Assembly: GCF_040047665.1 (NCBI RefSeq)
Contig: NZ_CP157355.1
Location: 3,472,001 to 3,536,000 of the forward strand
Source: Chitinibacter sp. FCG-7
GTDB taxonomy: Bacteria > Pseudomonadota > Gammaproteobacteria > Burkholderiales > Chitinibacteraceae
DNA length: 64,000 nt
Direction of reading: 5' to 3'
Program-made: the position numbers and the translations under genes
Part shown: positions 37,594 through 46,795 of the stretch, piece after piece
Layout of the letters: the number at the start of each line of letters is the position of its first letter
How positions within the stretch are numbered: position 1 is the first letter of the stretch
The notes under the pieces: model-generated
What the model saw: the letters and a program-made list of their open reading frames with translations, nothing else
Told to the model about the DNA's origin: nothing
Databases searched by the model: none

Positions 37594-37679
37594 CCAAAAG
37601 TTTTCGTGCAAGGCATCGAGCCGAAGACAGTACACAGGTACGGCTAGGCGAGATAACGATGCGCGGAAACTTTTGTCTT
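37594..37679 (+). repeat. SR88 structured repeat, copy 2 (upstream of thiL)
   Basis: Outer arms CAAAAGTTTTCGT and GCGGAAACTTTTG pair over 13 positions (two G-U). An inner stem GCATCG / CGATGC and an inner hairpin AGCCG / CGGCU around GTACACAGGTAC complete a long fold. Fills the nusB-thiL gap and would be transcribed in the rib operon. Confidence 0.7.
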
Positions 37680-37686
37680 AATACTT

Positions 37687-38664
37687 ATGAATGAATTCGA
37701 TCTGATTGCCCGGTATTTCACCCGCCCAACGCTGCCTTTGCAGCACGCCGATTTGGGCGTGGGCGACGATGCCGCGCTGATGAGCGTGAGTGCAGGTCAT
37801 CAACTGGCGGTGTCGGCCGATATGCTGGTCGCTGGCCGGCATTTTTTTGCCGACGCCGACCCGGAGCGGCTAGGGCATAAATGCCTGGCGGTGAATCTCT
37901 CTGATCTGGCTGCGATGGGCGCACGCCCAACGTGGTTTACGCTGTCGCTGGCGTTGCCGCAGATCAATCCCGACTGGCTGGCAGCTTTCAGCCGTGGTTT
38001 GTTTGCGCTGGCTGACGAGCATCAGATCGAGCTGGTCGGTGGCGATACCACACGGGGGCCGCTCACGATTGCGATTCAGGTGGCTGGCGAAGTGCCGCAG
38101 GGGCGTGCCATGCTTCGTAGCGGCGCACAAGTGGGTGATGACATCTGGGTGACAGGCCCCCTAGGCGGCGCAGCGGCAGCGGTGATGCACCGAACCGGGC
38201 GCGCCCAGTTGCCCGTCGATATTGCCCGGCAGTGCGATTTGCGGCTTGATTTGCCGCAGCCGCGAGTGGCATTTGGGCGAGCCATTGCCGCGTATGCGCA
38301 TGCTGCGCTGGATATTTCGGACGGTTTGGCCGGTGATTTGCGGCATATTTGCCAACGCTCACAGTGCCGCGCACAAATCCGGATTGATGATGTACCTGCT
38401 GCGCCGCAGCTCAGTCACTTGCCCGCCGCGCTGGCGCTGGAAGCCAAGCTGGCGGGGGGCGACGATTACGAATTGTGCTTTACTGCGCCGCAATCGGCAC
38501 GCCAGCAGATCGCCGCCATTGCGACCCACTGCGGGCTTAGCGCCAGCCGCATCGGCAGCATTTTGCCCGCCTCAGCGCAAACCGAGCCGCTGCAGTTTCT
38601 AGACTCGAATGATCAGCCATTAGCGCTGTCTTTCGGCGGATTTGACCATTTTAAAACGACATAA
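37687..38664 (+). CDS. thiL: Thiamine-monophosphate kinase
   Basis: 325 residues. ADLGVGDDAALM and DLAAMGARPTWFTLSLALP hold metal-binding Asp residues; ELVGGDTTRGPLTIAIQVAGEVP and LDISDGLAGDLRHI are the other blocks. It makes thiamine diphosphate from the monophosphate. Start ATG 37687 lies just after SR88 copy 2. Confidence 0.96.
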   Translation: MNEFDLIARYFTRPTLPLQHADLGVGDDAALMSVSAGHQLAVSADMLVAGRHFFADADPERLGHKCLAVNLSDLAAMGARPTWFTLSLALPQINPDWLAAFSRGLFALADEHQIELVGGDTTRGPLTIAIQVAGEVPQGRAMLRSGAQVGDDIWVTGPLGGAAAAVMHRTGRAQLPVDIARQCDLRLDLPQPRVAFGRAIAAYAHAALDISDGLAGDLRHICQRSQCRAQIRIDDVPAAPQLSHLPAALALEAKLAGGDDYELCFTAPQSARQQIAAIATHCGLSASRIGSILPASAQTEPLQFLDSNDQPLALSFGGFDHFKTT

Positions 38665-38669
38665 ACGCA

Positions 38670-39188
38670 ATGCCGATTTCTGCCAGCAGCGACAAAAAAC
38701 AGCCCCCTCAGCTTAAGCCCGATCTGGGTTTTGTTTTTTCCCATCCGGCGCACTGGCTGGCTTTTGGTTTTGGTAGTGGCCTGGCTTCAAAAGCCCCCGG
38801 CACCTGGGGAACGCTGGTGGCCTTGCCCATCATGGCCGCTTTGCAATGGCTGCTACCCAATCCGGTGATTTTCGCTTTTTGCATCCCGCTGTTCGCCTTG
38901 GGCGTCTGGGCGTCGGAGGTCACCGGCAAGGCGCTGGGCGTGAGCGATTATGGCGGCATTGTCATCGATGAAATTATGGCCATGCTGATGGTGCTCTGCT
39001 TTACGCCGACCGATCCGCTGGCGTGGCTGATCGCTTTTGCGCTGTTCCGCCTGTTTGACATTGTCAAACCCTGGCCTATCAGCTGGTTTGACCGCCGCAT
39101 CAAAGGTGGATTGGGCGTGATGCTGGACGATCTGATTGCGGCCATTTTTGCGATTGCCGGTATTTTGCTCTATTCGACCCTGATTTGA
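38670..39188 (+). CDS. pgpA: Phosphatidylglycerophosphatase A
   Basis: 172 residues, membrane enzyme. GFGSGLASKAPGTWGTLVALP, YGGIVIDEIMAM and RLFDIVKPWPISWFDRRIKGGLGVMLDDLIA carry the conserved acidic residues. Converts PGP to phosphatidylglycerol. Five bases after thiL, as in E. coli. Confidence 0.96.
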   Translation: MPISASSDKKQPPQLKPDLGFVFSHPAHWLAFGFGSGLASKAPGTWGTLVALPIMAALQWLLPNPVIFAFCIPLFALGVWASEVTGKALGVSDYGGIVIDEIMAMLMVLCFTPTDPLAWLIAFALFRLFDIVKPWPISWFDRRIKGGLGVMLDDLIAAIFAIAGILLYSTLI

Positions 39189-39202
39189 TTTCCCCTCTTT
39201 AG

Positions 39203-39251
39203 GGGTATATGCCTGTAGAGCATGTTGAATAATGCATGCAGGCCAATACCC
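39203..39251. repeat. PAL49 copy F
   Basis: GGGTATATGCC at the left and GGCCAATACCC at the right, exactly 49 bp with perfect hexamers. Just after pgpA in the 243-bp gap before the ABC-F gene. Confidence 0.85.
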
Positions 39252-39431
39252 CGTGTTGAGTTTGTATTGATATTGCATCTCAGCTTGCTCGAGCCGCCTT
39301 TGGTTCTAAGTGCCAACCAGCAAGCAGAGCGTGTGCGAGCCAAATCTGCTTTTCTCATTTAGCTCACTGCAGGCTGATTTATTCTCGGCTTGGGTCGGCA
39401 GCAAGGCGCTCAGCTCTGTTAAAATCGGCGC

Positions 39432-41348
39432 ATGATCAGACTAAAATCCCTTACCTTGCGTCGCGGTGTCAAAGTTCTTTTGAACCGCGTTGATTTAACC
39501 TTGAACCCCGGCTCGAAAACCGGCGTGGTTGGCGCCAATGGCGCTGGCAAATCCAGCTTTTTTGCGCTGTTGCGCGATGAAATCCATGCCGACGAAGGCA
39601 ATCTGGAAATGCCGCCGCGCGCGGCCATCGCGCATGTTGCGCAGGAAACCCCGGCGCTGGCCTGCTCGGCACTGGATTATGTCCTCGATGGCGATGTTGA
39701 ATTGCGTCGCATCGAAGCCGATTTACTGGCTGCGGATGCCAGCGAAGAACATGATGGCCTGCGTCACGGTGAATTGCTGGCCCAGCTTGAAGCGATTGAT
39801 GGCTATTCCGCGCCTGCGCGGGCGGGCAAATTGCTCGCTGGTCTTGGCTTTAGCGTCGAAGAAATCTCCCGCCCGGTTTCCAGCTTTTCCGGCGGCTGGC
39901 GCATGCGTTTGAATCTGGCGCAAGCACTGATGTGCCGCTCTGATTTGCTCTTGCTTGACGAGCCGACCAATCACCTGGATCTGGAAACGGTTGTCTGGCT
40001 GGAAAACTGGCTTAAATCCTACCGCGGTATGTTGCTGATTATTTCGCATGACCGTGATTTTCTTGATTCAACTGTCGGGCAAATTCTGCACGTCGAGAAT
40101 GCCGAGCTGACGCTCTACACCGGCAATTACGCCGATTTTGAAAATCAGCGTGCCGAAAAGCTGGCGCTGCAATCACAATCCTACGAAAAACAGCAACGGC
40201 AAATTGCCCATCTGGAAAGCTTTATTACCCGCTTTAAAGCCAAGGCCAGCAAGGCCAAGCAGGCGCAAAGCCGGGTCAAAGCGCTGGAAAAGATGGAACG
40301 CATCGCCGCCGCGCACGTGGATTCGCCATTTACTTTTGCTTTTCGCGAGCCAGATTCTTCACCCAGCCCGCTGGTGCGACTGGAAGACGCGCAAGCTGGC
40401 TATGCAGCCGAAAAACCGATTTTGCGCGATCTGGAGCTGAGTCTGGAAAATAAAGCCCGCCTCGGTTTGCTGGGGGTTAATGGCGCGGGTAAATCGACTT
40501 TTATCCGTTCGCTGGCCGGTGAGCAGCCATTGCTCAAAGGCGTGCGCACCGAAGGTAAGGGGTTAAAAGTGGGCTATTTTGCTCAGCATCAGCTCGAATA
40601 CCTGCGCCTTGAAGAGTCAGCGCTGTGGCATATGCAAAATCTGGACCCCAAAACACGCGAGCAGGAGCATCGCAATTTTCTGGGTGGTTTTAATTTTCAC
40701 GGCGATATGGCCACTTGTCCGGTGGCGCCGTTTTCCGGCGGCGAAAAAGCCCGGCTGGCGCTGGCCTTGCTGATCTGGCAAAAACCCAATTTATTGCTAC
40801 TCGATGAGCCAACAAATCACTTGGACATCGAAATGCGCGAAGCGCTGACGTTTGCGCTGCAGGATTTCGAGGGCGCGCTGATTGTCGTATCGCATGATCG
40901 CCACTTGCTGCGTGCAACGGTGGATGATTTCTGGCTGATTGAAAATGGCTCTGTACGGCCATTCGACGGCGATCTGGATGATTACACGCGCTATAGCCAG
41001 GAGCAGCGCAACGCTCAGGACAAAGCGGCCAAACCCATAGCACCAGCTGCATCCGGTGAGGCGGTGAATCGCAAAGAGCAAAAGCGCCAAGAAGCGCAAG
41101 AACGCCAGAAATTGGCCGAATTGCGCAAGCCGCTGGAAAAAAAGCGCGAAAAAAACGAAAAGGAAATGGCCAAAGCGCATGAGTTGCAAGCGCAAATCGC
41201 CGGGCAGCTCGCTGATGAAACCTTATACAGCGTCGAGAAAAAAGACCAGCTGCAGCAGGTACTCAAACAGGAAGCCGATTTAAAAGCCAAGGTGGAGACG
41301 CTGGAGCTGGAATGGCTGGAGCTGACCGAGCAGATTGAGGCGATTTAA
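39432..41348 (+). CDS. ABC-F family ATPase (YheS-like)
   Basis: 638 residues, two ABC domains without membrane segments. Walker A GANGAGKSSF and GVNGAGKSTF, signatures FSGGWRMRLNLAQAL and FSGGEKARLALALL, and two LLLLDEPTNHLD Walker B motifs are present. The linker SKAKQAQSRVKALEKMERI and a Lys/Glu-rich C-terminal coiled coil follow YheS order closely. ABC-F proteins act on the ribosome E site to relieve stalled translation; the exact substrate is not known. Confidence 0.94.
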   Translation: MIRLKSLTLRRGVKVLLNRVDLTLNPGSKTGVVGANGAGKSSFFALLRDEIHADEGNLEMPPRAAIAHVAQETPALACSALDYVLDGDVELRRIEADLLAADASEEHDGLRHGELLAQLEAIDGYSAPARAGKLLAGLGFSVEEISRPVSSFSGGWRMRLNLAQALMCRSDLLLLDEPTNHLDLETVVWLENWLKSYRGMLLIISHDRDFLDSTVGQILHVENAELTLYTGNYADFENQRAEKLALQSQSYEKQQRQIAHLESFITRFKAKASKAKQAQSRVKALEKMERIAAAHVDSPFTFAFREPDSSPSPLVRLEDAQAGYAAEKPILRDLELSLENKARLGLLGVNGAGKSTFIRSLAGEQPLLKGVRTEGKGLKVGYFAQHQLEYLRLEESALWHMQNLDPKTREQEHRNFLGGFNFHGDMATCPVAPFSGGEKARLALALLIWQKPNLLLLDEPTNHLDIEMREALTFALQDFEGALIVVSHDRHLLRATVDDFWLIENGSVRPFDGDLDDYTRYSQEQRNAQDKAAKPIAPAASGEAVNRKEQKRQEAQERQKLAELRKPLEKKREKNEKEMAKAHELQAQIAGQLADETLYSVEKKDQLQQVLKQEADLKAKVETLELEWLELTEQIEAI

Positions 41349-41365
41349 GGCTGCTCTCTAAGGCG

Positions 41366-41414
41366 GGGTATTGCCCTCTAGGCTAAATCTCGATTGGCTT
41401 GCGGCAATATACCT
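41366..41414. repeat. PAL49 copy G
   Basis: GGGTATTGCCC at the left, GCGGCAATATACCT at the right; exactly 49 bp, one mismatch. It lies between the ABC-F gene and the Sel1 gene. Confidence 0.82.
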
Positions 41415-41567
41415 ACCCATTTTTTGTGTTTAAGGGCTTGGTGTACAGAGCTGATCCTTTATTTTCACACCAAGCTGACAACAACAGGAAGAAATTGCAG
41501 CGGGTTGCCAGGGTTTTACATTACACTTTCATCCTTTCCCGATGATTACTTTCAAGGTTTAAAGACG

Positions 41568-42500
41568 ATGAAAAAGTTAATGCTAACCATACTAATTGCT
41601 AGCTGCATGGCGACTGCACAAGCCAGATTGGATGAAGGCGCTGATGCCTACGAGGCCGGAAACTATGCGCTTGCGTTAAAAGAGTTTCAAGCGCTGGCCA
41701 AAAAAGGCAACGCCACCGCGCAATACAACCTGGCTCAAATGTACCGTAAAGGTAAAGGCGTGCCAGCCAATGATGCTCAAGCCGTGAGCTGGTATCGCAA
41801 AGCAGCAGAGCAAGGTTATGGCGATGCGCAGTTTAATCTCGGCTTTATGTATGCCAACGGCAAAGGCATCAAGCAGGACTATGTCCAGGCCGCAAACTGG
41901 TACCGCAAAGCGGCTGAGCAAAATTATGCCTATGCACAATTTAACCTTGGTTATATGTACGAGAACGGTCAAGGCATGAAGCGGGACTACGAGCAAGCAT
42001 TGCTGTGGTATCGTGCTGCGGCTGAACAAGAGCACGCTGGAGCCCAAACCAATCTCGGCTATTTGTACCAAAACGGATTAGGTGTACCAAAAGACTTCAA
42101 ACAAGCAATTTACTGGTATCGCGCAGCAGCAGAACAAGGTGATACGACAGCGCAGAACAATCTTGGCCTGCTATATGGTAGCGGTCATGGCGTGAAGCAG
42201 GATTATGCCCAAGCAGTGAGCTGGTTTCGAAAAGCCGCCGAGCTGGGGGATACCGAAGCGCAAAACAACCTTGGCTTTATGTACGCCAATGGCCAAGGGG
42301 TGCCGCAGAACAAAGTGATTGCCTATGCGCTCTATGCACTGGCTGCCCCAGATTTGAACCATGCCCGAGAGAATCGAGACTTAACCGCCTCGAAGCTAAC
42401 AGAAAAGCAAATACAAGCTGCTCAAACACTGGGCAAGGAAATGGTCAAACCTAATAATTTAAACAACGCCATTGCGGCCTATTTGAAAAAACCCGTGTAG
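41568..42500 (+). CDS. Secreted Sel1-repeat protein
   Basis: 310 residues. The signal peptide MKKLMLTILIASCMATAQA is followed by an initial TPR-like unit and about six Sel1 repeats, each of the form AQxNLGxMYxNGxGVxxDYxQAxxWYRKAAEQ. Probably periplasmic; such proteins act as scaffolds. ATG 41568 is chosen because it gives the signal peptide; the frame open from 41394 has no start support. Between PAL49 copies G and H. Confidence 0.85.
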   Translation: MKKLMLTILIASCMATAQARLDEGADAYEAGNYALALKEFQALAKKGNATAQYNLAQMYRKGKGVPANDAQAVSWYRKAAEQGYGDAQFNLGFMYANGKGIKQDYVQAANWYRKAAEQNYAYAQFNLGYMYENGQGMKRDYEQALLWYRAAAEQEHAGAQTNLGYLYQNGLGVPKDFKQAIYWYRAAAEQGDTTAQNNLGLLYGSGHGVKQDYAQAVSWFRKAAELGDTEAQNNLGFMYANGQGVPQNKVIAYALYALAAPDLNHARENRDLTASKLTEKQIQAAQTLGKEMVKPNNLNNAIAAYLKKPV

Positions 42501-42508
42501 CGCCTGAT

Positions 42509-42557
42509 GGGTATTGCCCTGTGAGTCAATCTCAGGTTGCCTTATAGGGTAATACAT
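42509..42557. repeat. PAL49 copy H
   Basis: GGGTATTGCCC at the left, AGGGTAATACAT at the right; 49 bp, two mismatches. The right end runs directly into the AAGGAG ribosome-binding site of the next gene. Confidence 0.7.
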
Positions 42558-42569
42558 AAGGAGAGTATT

Positions 42570-43055
42570 TTGCGTTCGACCACATCGATTGTGCTGGTCT
42601 GGCTGCTGGTTTGCGGCCTGATTTATTGGGCGTTTGATGCGCTCATCTTAAAGCAGCACAACCCCAATTCGCTGCGCATTACCGCCAATCAGGGGCAGAC
42701 TCTGGTTTTGAAGCGTTCGCGCGATGGGCATTTTCGCTTGAGCGCGATGATGAATCAGGAGCCGGTGGTCTTGCTGATCGATACGGGCGCCAGCATGGTC
42801 ACCGTGGGTGAGGAGTTGGCCAATCGGCTCAAGTTGCCGCGCGGCGAAGCGTTTATTACGCAAACGGCCAATGGTGAAACCAGCGCGTACTGGTCACAGG
42901 TGACGCAAATGTCGCTGGGGCCATACATGCTGGAAAACGTTAGGGTAGGGGTGGTGCCGCGATTGGGCGATGAGGCTTTGCTGGGGATGAATGTCTTAAA
43001 GAATTTCTCGGTGCAGATTGCCGGCGATGAAATGACCATTAAGTCATTGGAATAA
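42570..43055 (+). CDS. Membrane-anchored retropepsin-like aspartic protease
   Basis: 161 residues from TTG 42570, with AAGGAGAG upstream. One N-terminal membrane helix (SIVLVWLLVCGLIYWAF) precedes a single aspartic protease domain with VVLLIDTGASMVTV (Asp-Thr-Gly) and LLGMNVLKNFSVQI as the psi-loop counterpart. This is the TIGR02281-type clan AA family, expected to act as a homodimer in the periplasm. Substrate unknown. Confidence 0.85.
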   Translation: MRSTTSIVLVWLLVCGLIYWAFDALILKQHNPNSLRITANQGQTLVLKRSRDGHFRLSAMMNQEPVVLLIDTGASMVTVGEELANRLKLPRGEAFITQTANGETSAYWSQVTQMSLGPYMLENVRVGVVPRLGDEALLGMNVLKNFSVQIAGDEMTIKSLE

Positions 43056-43065
43056 AAACGAATTA

Positions 43066-43218
43066 TTAGAATGCAGCCAGCTCGACTTCTGGCGACTGAT
43101 CCATCAGCTCCAGATGCAATAAATGATCAACCCGCTTCATGACTTCATTCGCTGCAATTAAATATTGCGCAATAGCAGCGCTTAAATCATCACCATATTC
43201 GCTAGGGCGTAAAGGCAT
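43066..43218 (-). CDS. Possible small protein, 50 residues
   Basis: Reads MPLRPSEYGDDLSAAIAQYL..., ending in QSPEVELAAF and a TAA stop. The composition (acidic, amphipathic, Leu/Ala/Glu-rich helix) looks like a real protein, but the ribosome-binding site (CGGATTGAAAAATG) is weak and no family is recognised. The rest of the protease-adhE gap contains only the adhE terminator. Confidence 0.35.
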   Translation of the reverse strand: MPLRPSEYGDDLSAAIAQYLIAANEVMKRVDHLLHLELMDQSPEVELAAF

Positions 43219-43337
43219 TTTTCAATCCGATAAAACAATTACTATGCTTTTTATATCGGCATTTGCGCGGTTTTCTTTAGCTTTTTTGCGCCCTTTGCTG
43301 TGATTTGCTTCATACAAACATCGATCATTGATTACAT

Positions 43338-43371
43338 AAAAAAGCCCCTTGGCAAATGCAAGGGGCTTTTT
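43338..43371. terminator. terminator downstream of adhE
   Basis: AAAAAGCCCCTTG / CAAGGGGCTTTTT stem-loop with T-runs on both strands. Confidence 0.88.
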
Positions 43372-43401
43372 CACTACTGCTTCTTGTTGCTGAAAAGACA
43401 A

Positions 43402-46011
43402 TTACTGACCGTAGGTTTCTTTGTATTCACGACCGTAGAAGCTATCGAGCAAGACTTGCTTGAGTTCGCTAATCAATGGGAAACGCGGATTAGCGCCAGT
43501 ACATTGATCATCAAATGCTTCTTCGGCAATACGATCAACTTTAGCCAGGAAGTCCGCCTCGTTCACGCCAGCGTCTTTAATTGAAGCTGGAATATTCAAG
43601 GTGGCTTTCAATTCGTCTACCCATGCGATCAGTGCCGCGACTTTCTGATCGTCATTTTTGCCTTGCAGGCCCAAATGCTCGGCAATATCTGCATAACGGC
43701 ATTTCGCTTGTGGTCTATCGTATTGGCTAAACGCAGTTTGTTTGGTCGGAATATCTACCGCGTTGTAACGAATGACGTTGCTGATCAGCAGGGCGTTCGC
43801 CAAGCCGTGTGCCAGGTGGAACTCGGCACCGATTTTGTGCGCCATTGAGTGACACACACCCAGGAAGGCATTGGCAAAGGCCACACCAGCGATCGTCGCA
43901 GCATTGTGTACGCCTTCACGCGCTGCTGGATCTTTCGCGCCGTTGATGTAGGCCGATGGCAAGTGTTGTTGTAGCAGTTTCAAGGCTTGCAGCGCTTGTG
44001 GATCGCTAAACTCGTTCGCCAATACGGATACATAAGCTTCCAAAGCGTGAGTAACCGCATCGATGCCGCCAAAGGCAGTCAACGATTTAGGCATATTCAT
44101 GACCAGGTTCGGATCGACGATGGCCATGTTTGGCGTCAATTCGTAATCGGCAATTGGGTATTTCATGCCGGTTTTTTCGTCGGTCACCACCGCAAATGGC
44201 GTTACTTCCGAGCCCGTGCCTGAAGTGGTTGGAATCGCAACCAGTTCAGCTTTAACGCCCATTTTCGGGAATTTATAAATCCGTTTGCGAATGTCCATAA
44301 AGCGCAGCGCCAAATCTTCAAACGCGACATCGGGATGCTCGTACATCACCCACATGATTTTCGCTGCATCCATGGGTGAGCCGCCGCCCAGCGCAATGAT
44401 TACATCTGGCTTGAAGCTGTTGAGCATCGCCACGCCTTTGCGTACTACGGCCAGCGTTGGATCAGCTTCAACTTCATGGAAAACTTCAACTTCCAAGCCG
44501 TTCTGTTTCAGAATGCGAATCGTCTCATCAACGTAACCGTTATTGAATAAGTAACGGTCAGTCACAATCGCAGCGCGTTTTTTGTTTGACAGCTCTTCAA
44601 GTGCAACTGACAAGCTACCGCGGCGGAAGTAAATGCTTTTTGGAAGTTTATGCCACAACATATTTTCAGCCCGTTTAGCGACAGTTTTCTTGTTGATCAG
44701 GTGTTTTGGCCCCACGTTTTCAGAAATCGAGTTGCCGCCCCATGAACCACAACCCAGCGTCAGTGACGGCGCGAGCTTGAAGTTATACAGGTCACCGATA
44801 CCGCCTTGTGAAGATGGGGTATTGATCAAAATACGCGCCGTTTTCATTTTGTCGCCAAAGTAAGCAATGCGCTCGCCTTGCAAATCTTGGTCGGTATACA
44901 GCGATGATGTGTGCCCAATCCCGCCCAGTGCAACCAGTGCTTCAGCTTTGTGGACTGCATCAAAGAAATCTTTGGCGCGGTACATGGCCAGAGTAGGGGA
45001 GAGCTTCTCGTGGGCAAAGGCTTCTTCTTCACCCACTGAAGCTACTTCACCAATCAATACTTTGGTATACGGTGGCACTTTGATGCCAGCCATTTCGGCG
45101 ATTTTCAGTGCAGATTGACCAACGATATTGGCATTCAAATTGCCATCTTTCAGAATCACTTTGCGCACAGCTTCAGTGTCTTTCTTATTCAGAATGTAGC
45201 CACCGTTCGCGTTAAAGCGCTCTTTCACTTGATCGTAAATGCTGTCAACAATGATGACCGATTGCTCAGAAGCACAGACAACGCCGTTGTCGAATGTTTT
45301 TGACATCAAAATCGAGGCTACTGCACGTTTAATATCAGCAGTTTCATCAATGACGACTGGGGTATTGCCCGCACCGACACCAATGGCGGGTTTTCCAGAG
45401 CTATACGCCGCCTTCACCATGCCTGGGCCGCCAGTGGCCAGGATCAGATTCAGGTCTGGGTGTTTCATTAGATGATTTGATAATTCTACGGTTGGCTCAT
45501 CAATCCAACCAATAATATCGCGTGGCGCACCAGCTGATACGGCCGCTTCCAAGACCAAGCGTGCCGCTTCACAAGTTGATTTGCGCGCACGTGGGTGTGG
45601 GCTGAAGATAATGCCGTTACGCGTTTTTAGTGCGATCAGTGCTTTAAAAATGGCCGTTGAAGTTGGATTAGTCGTAGGAACGATACCGCAGATAATCCCG
45701 ATAGGCTCGGCAATTGTCATCGTGCCAAAAGCATCGTCAACCGACAAAATACCGCAAGTTTTTTCATTCTTGTACGCGTTGTAGATGTATTCGGAAGCAA
45801 AGTGATTTTTGATCACTTTATCTTCAACAATCCCCATGCCAGTTTCGGCAACGGCCATTTTAGACAATGGCAAACGCGCATCAGCCGCCGCCAGCGCGGC
45901 AACACGGAAAATCTCGTCAACTTGCTCTTGGGAAAAAGTAGAAAACAGTTGCTGCGCTTTTTTTACACGAGCAACCAGTGCGTCGAGTTCTTGAACATTA
46001 GTAACAGCCAT
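43402..46011 (-). CDS. adhE: Bifunctional acetaldehyde-CoA/alcohol dehydrogenase
   Basis: 869 residues. The N-terminal aldehyde dehydrogenase domain has the catalytic Cys in DNGVVCASEQSVI; the C-terminal iron-dependent alcohol dehydrogenase domain has HSMAHKIGAEFHLAHG. Turns acetyl-CoA into ethanol under anoxic conditions and forms spirosomes. ATG 46011 is chosen because AGGAG precedes it; the frame continues upstream to 46092 without support. Indicates fermentative ability. Confidence 0.97.
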   Translation of the reverse strand: MAVTNVQELDALVARVKKAQQLFSTFSQEQVDEIFRVAALAAADARLPLSKMAVAETGMGIVEDKVIKNHFASEYIYNAYKNEKTCGILSVDDAFGTMTIAEPIGIICGIVPTTNPTSTAIFKALIALKTRNGIIFSPHPRARKSTCEAARLVLEAAVSAGAPRDIIGWIDEPTVELSNHLMKHPDLNLILATGGPGMVKAAYSSGKPAIGVGAGNTPVVIDETADIKRAVASILMSKTFDNGVVCASEQSVIIVDSIYDQVKERFNANGGYILNKKDTEAVRKVILKDGNLNANIVGQSALKIAEMAGIKVPPYTKVLIGEVASVGEEEAFAHEKLSPTLAMYRAKDFFDAVHKAEALVALGGIGHTSSLYTDQDLQGERIAYFGDKMKTARILINTPSSQGGIGDLYNFKLAPSLTLGCGSWGGNSISENVGPKHLINKKTVAKRAENMLWHKLPKSIYFRRGSLSVALEELSNKKRAAIVTDRYLFNNGYVDETIRILKQNGLEVEVFHEVEADPTLAVVRKGVAMLNSFKPDVIIALGGGSPMDAAKIMWVMYEHPDVAFEDLALRFMDIRKRIYKFPKMGVKAELVAIPTTSGTGSEVTPFAVVTDEKTGMKYPIADYELTPNMAIVDPNLVMNMPKSLTAFGGIDAVTHALEAYVSVLANEFSDPQALQALKLLQQHLPSAYINGAKDPAAREGVHNAATIAGVAFANAFLGVCHSMAHKIGAEFHLAHGLANALLISNVIRYNAVDIPTKQTAFSQYDRPQAKCRYADIAEHLGLQGKNDDQKVAALIAWVDELKATLNIPASIKDAGVNEADFLAKVDRIAEEAFDDQCTGANPRFPLISELKQVLLDSFYGREYKETYGQ
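45360..45408. repeat. PAL49-like match inside adhE
   Basis: GGGTATTGCCCGC at the left and AGCTATACGC at the right, exactly 49 bp, one mismatch. It encodes the strongly conserved GKPAIGVGAGNTPVV segment, so protein constraint may explain it. Confidence 0.25.
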
Positions 46012-46330
46012 TTTTAGCTCCTGACTTGCGATGTGAGTATCTGTGGTTGATATGCTATGCCTGACGCATCTTTGTTTCTGTGCTTTATTCACACGTCATT
46101 GTGATGATATCCAAATTCAACCAAGGATGTCTGTGCAGGCTGCATCTTTCTCATGAACACATCATAGCGCCAGCCATAAAGCCAAAGTTTGATATTTCTC
46201 ATGGTTTGCGATTAAAGCAATTAATTAAACGTATAATGTATATTATGTAAAGCAATGGGATGTGAGTTTAGATCTGAGCCTATTCTCTGCACCCAATCCC
46301 CCAATGTTGATGTGTTGCGCGTGCAGAGTT
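46012..46330. promoter_or_regulatory. adhE upstream region
   Basis: 319 bp without a gene. AT-rich, with a near-palindrome ATAATGTATATTAT at about 46235-46249. No clear FNR, Rex or ArcA site was identified by eye, although oxygen or redox control of adhE would be expected. Confidence 0.35.
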
Positions 46331-46630
46331 TCACGATTCGTGTAATTTGCTTAGCCTTTGGCGTAATGCGGCAATCAGGGTTTCGTTTTCAAACAGCGTG
46401 GCTGTTTGGGTACGATGCAGCTCTGCGGCGCGACTTTCCAGCGCGCTAATTAATAGCGCTACATCAGCGCGATCAAGTTCAATCGCGGCCAGGCCGATCT
46501 GTTTTTTTCTGCGGCGATACGCGGCTTGCTTTTGCGCGGGCGTCATCGCTCGGCCGGTTTTGGGGCGTCCGCGGCGCTTGGGGAGAGGGAGTAAATCTAG
46601 TGTTTGGGTGTCTTCGAGTTGCCTGGCCAT
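46331..46630 (-). CDS. Small basic protein with RGRP motif
   Basis: 99 residues. N-terminal PKRRGRPKTGRAMTPAQKQA followed by YRRRKKQIG, then an amphipathic helical C-terminus (ELDRADVALLISALESRAAEL). The RGRP/Arg-rich start suggests DNA or RNA binding. The same start pattern (RGRP-x(3)-G-x-AM-S/T-x-A) recurs in the 84-residue protein at 47873, on the other side of rlmG. Family not recognised. Confidence 0.6.
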   Translation of the reverse strand: MARQLEDTQTLDLLPLPKRRGRPKTGRAMTPAQKQAAYRRRKKQIGLAAIELDRADVALLISALESRAAELHRTQTATLFENETLIAALRQRLSKLHES

Positions 46631-46795
46631 GGTGCGTCATTTTTTAAAGCGGCGCGCATTCTAGCACTGTTTTCTTTTTTGGTAACGGTCGCCTTTTATC
46701 GCGCTAGCGAATGATTTGCTGCTCAGGCGATGGGGTTCGGCTTTTTGGGGCTGCTTTGCGGTAAAATCGCACGCTGTTTTTATTGCTGGACTACT

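Noticed and set aside
41700..42330. Apparent DNA direct repeats
   Set aside because: They are the codons of Sel1 repeats in the secreted protein, not a separate DNA element or CRISPR.
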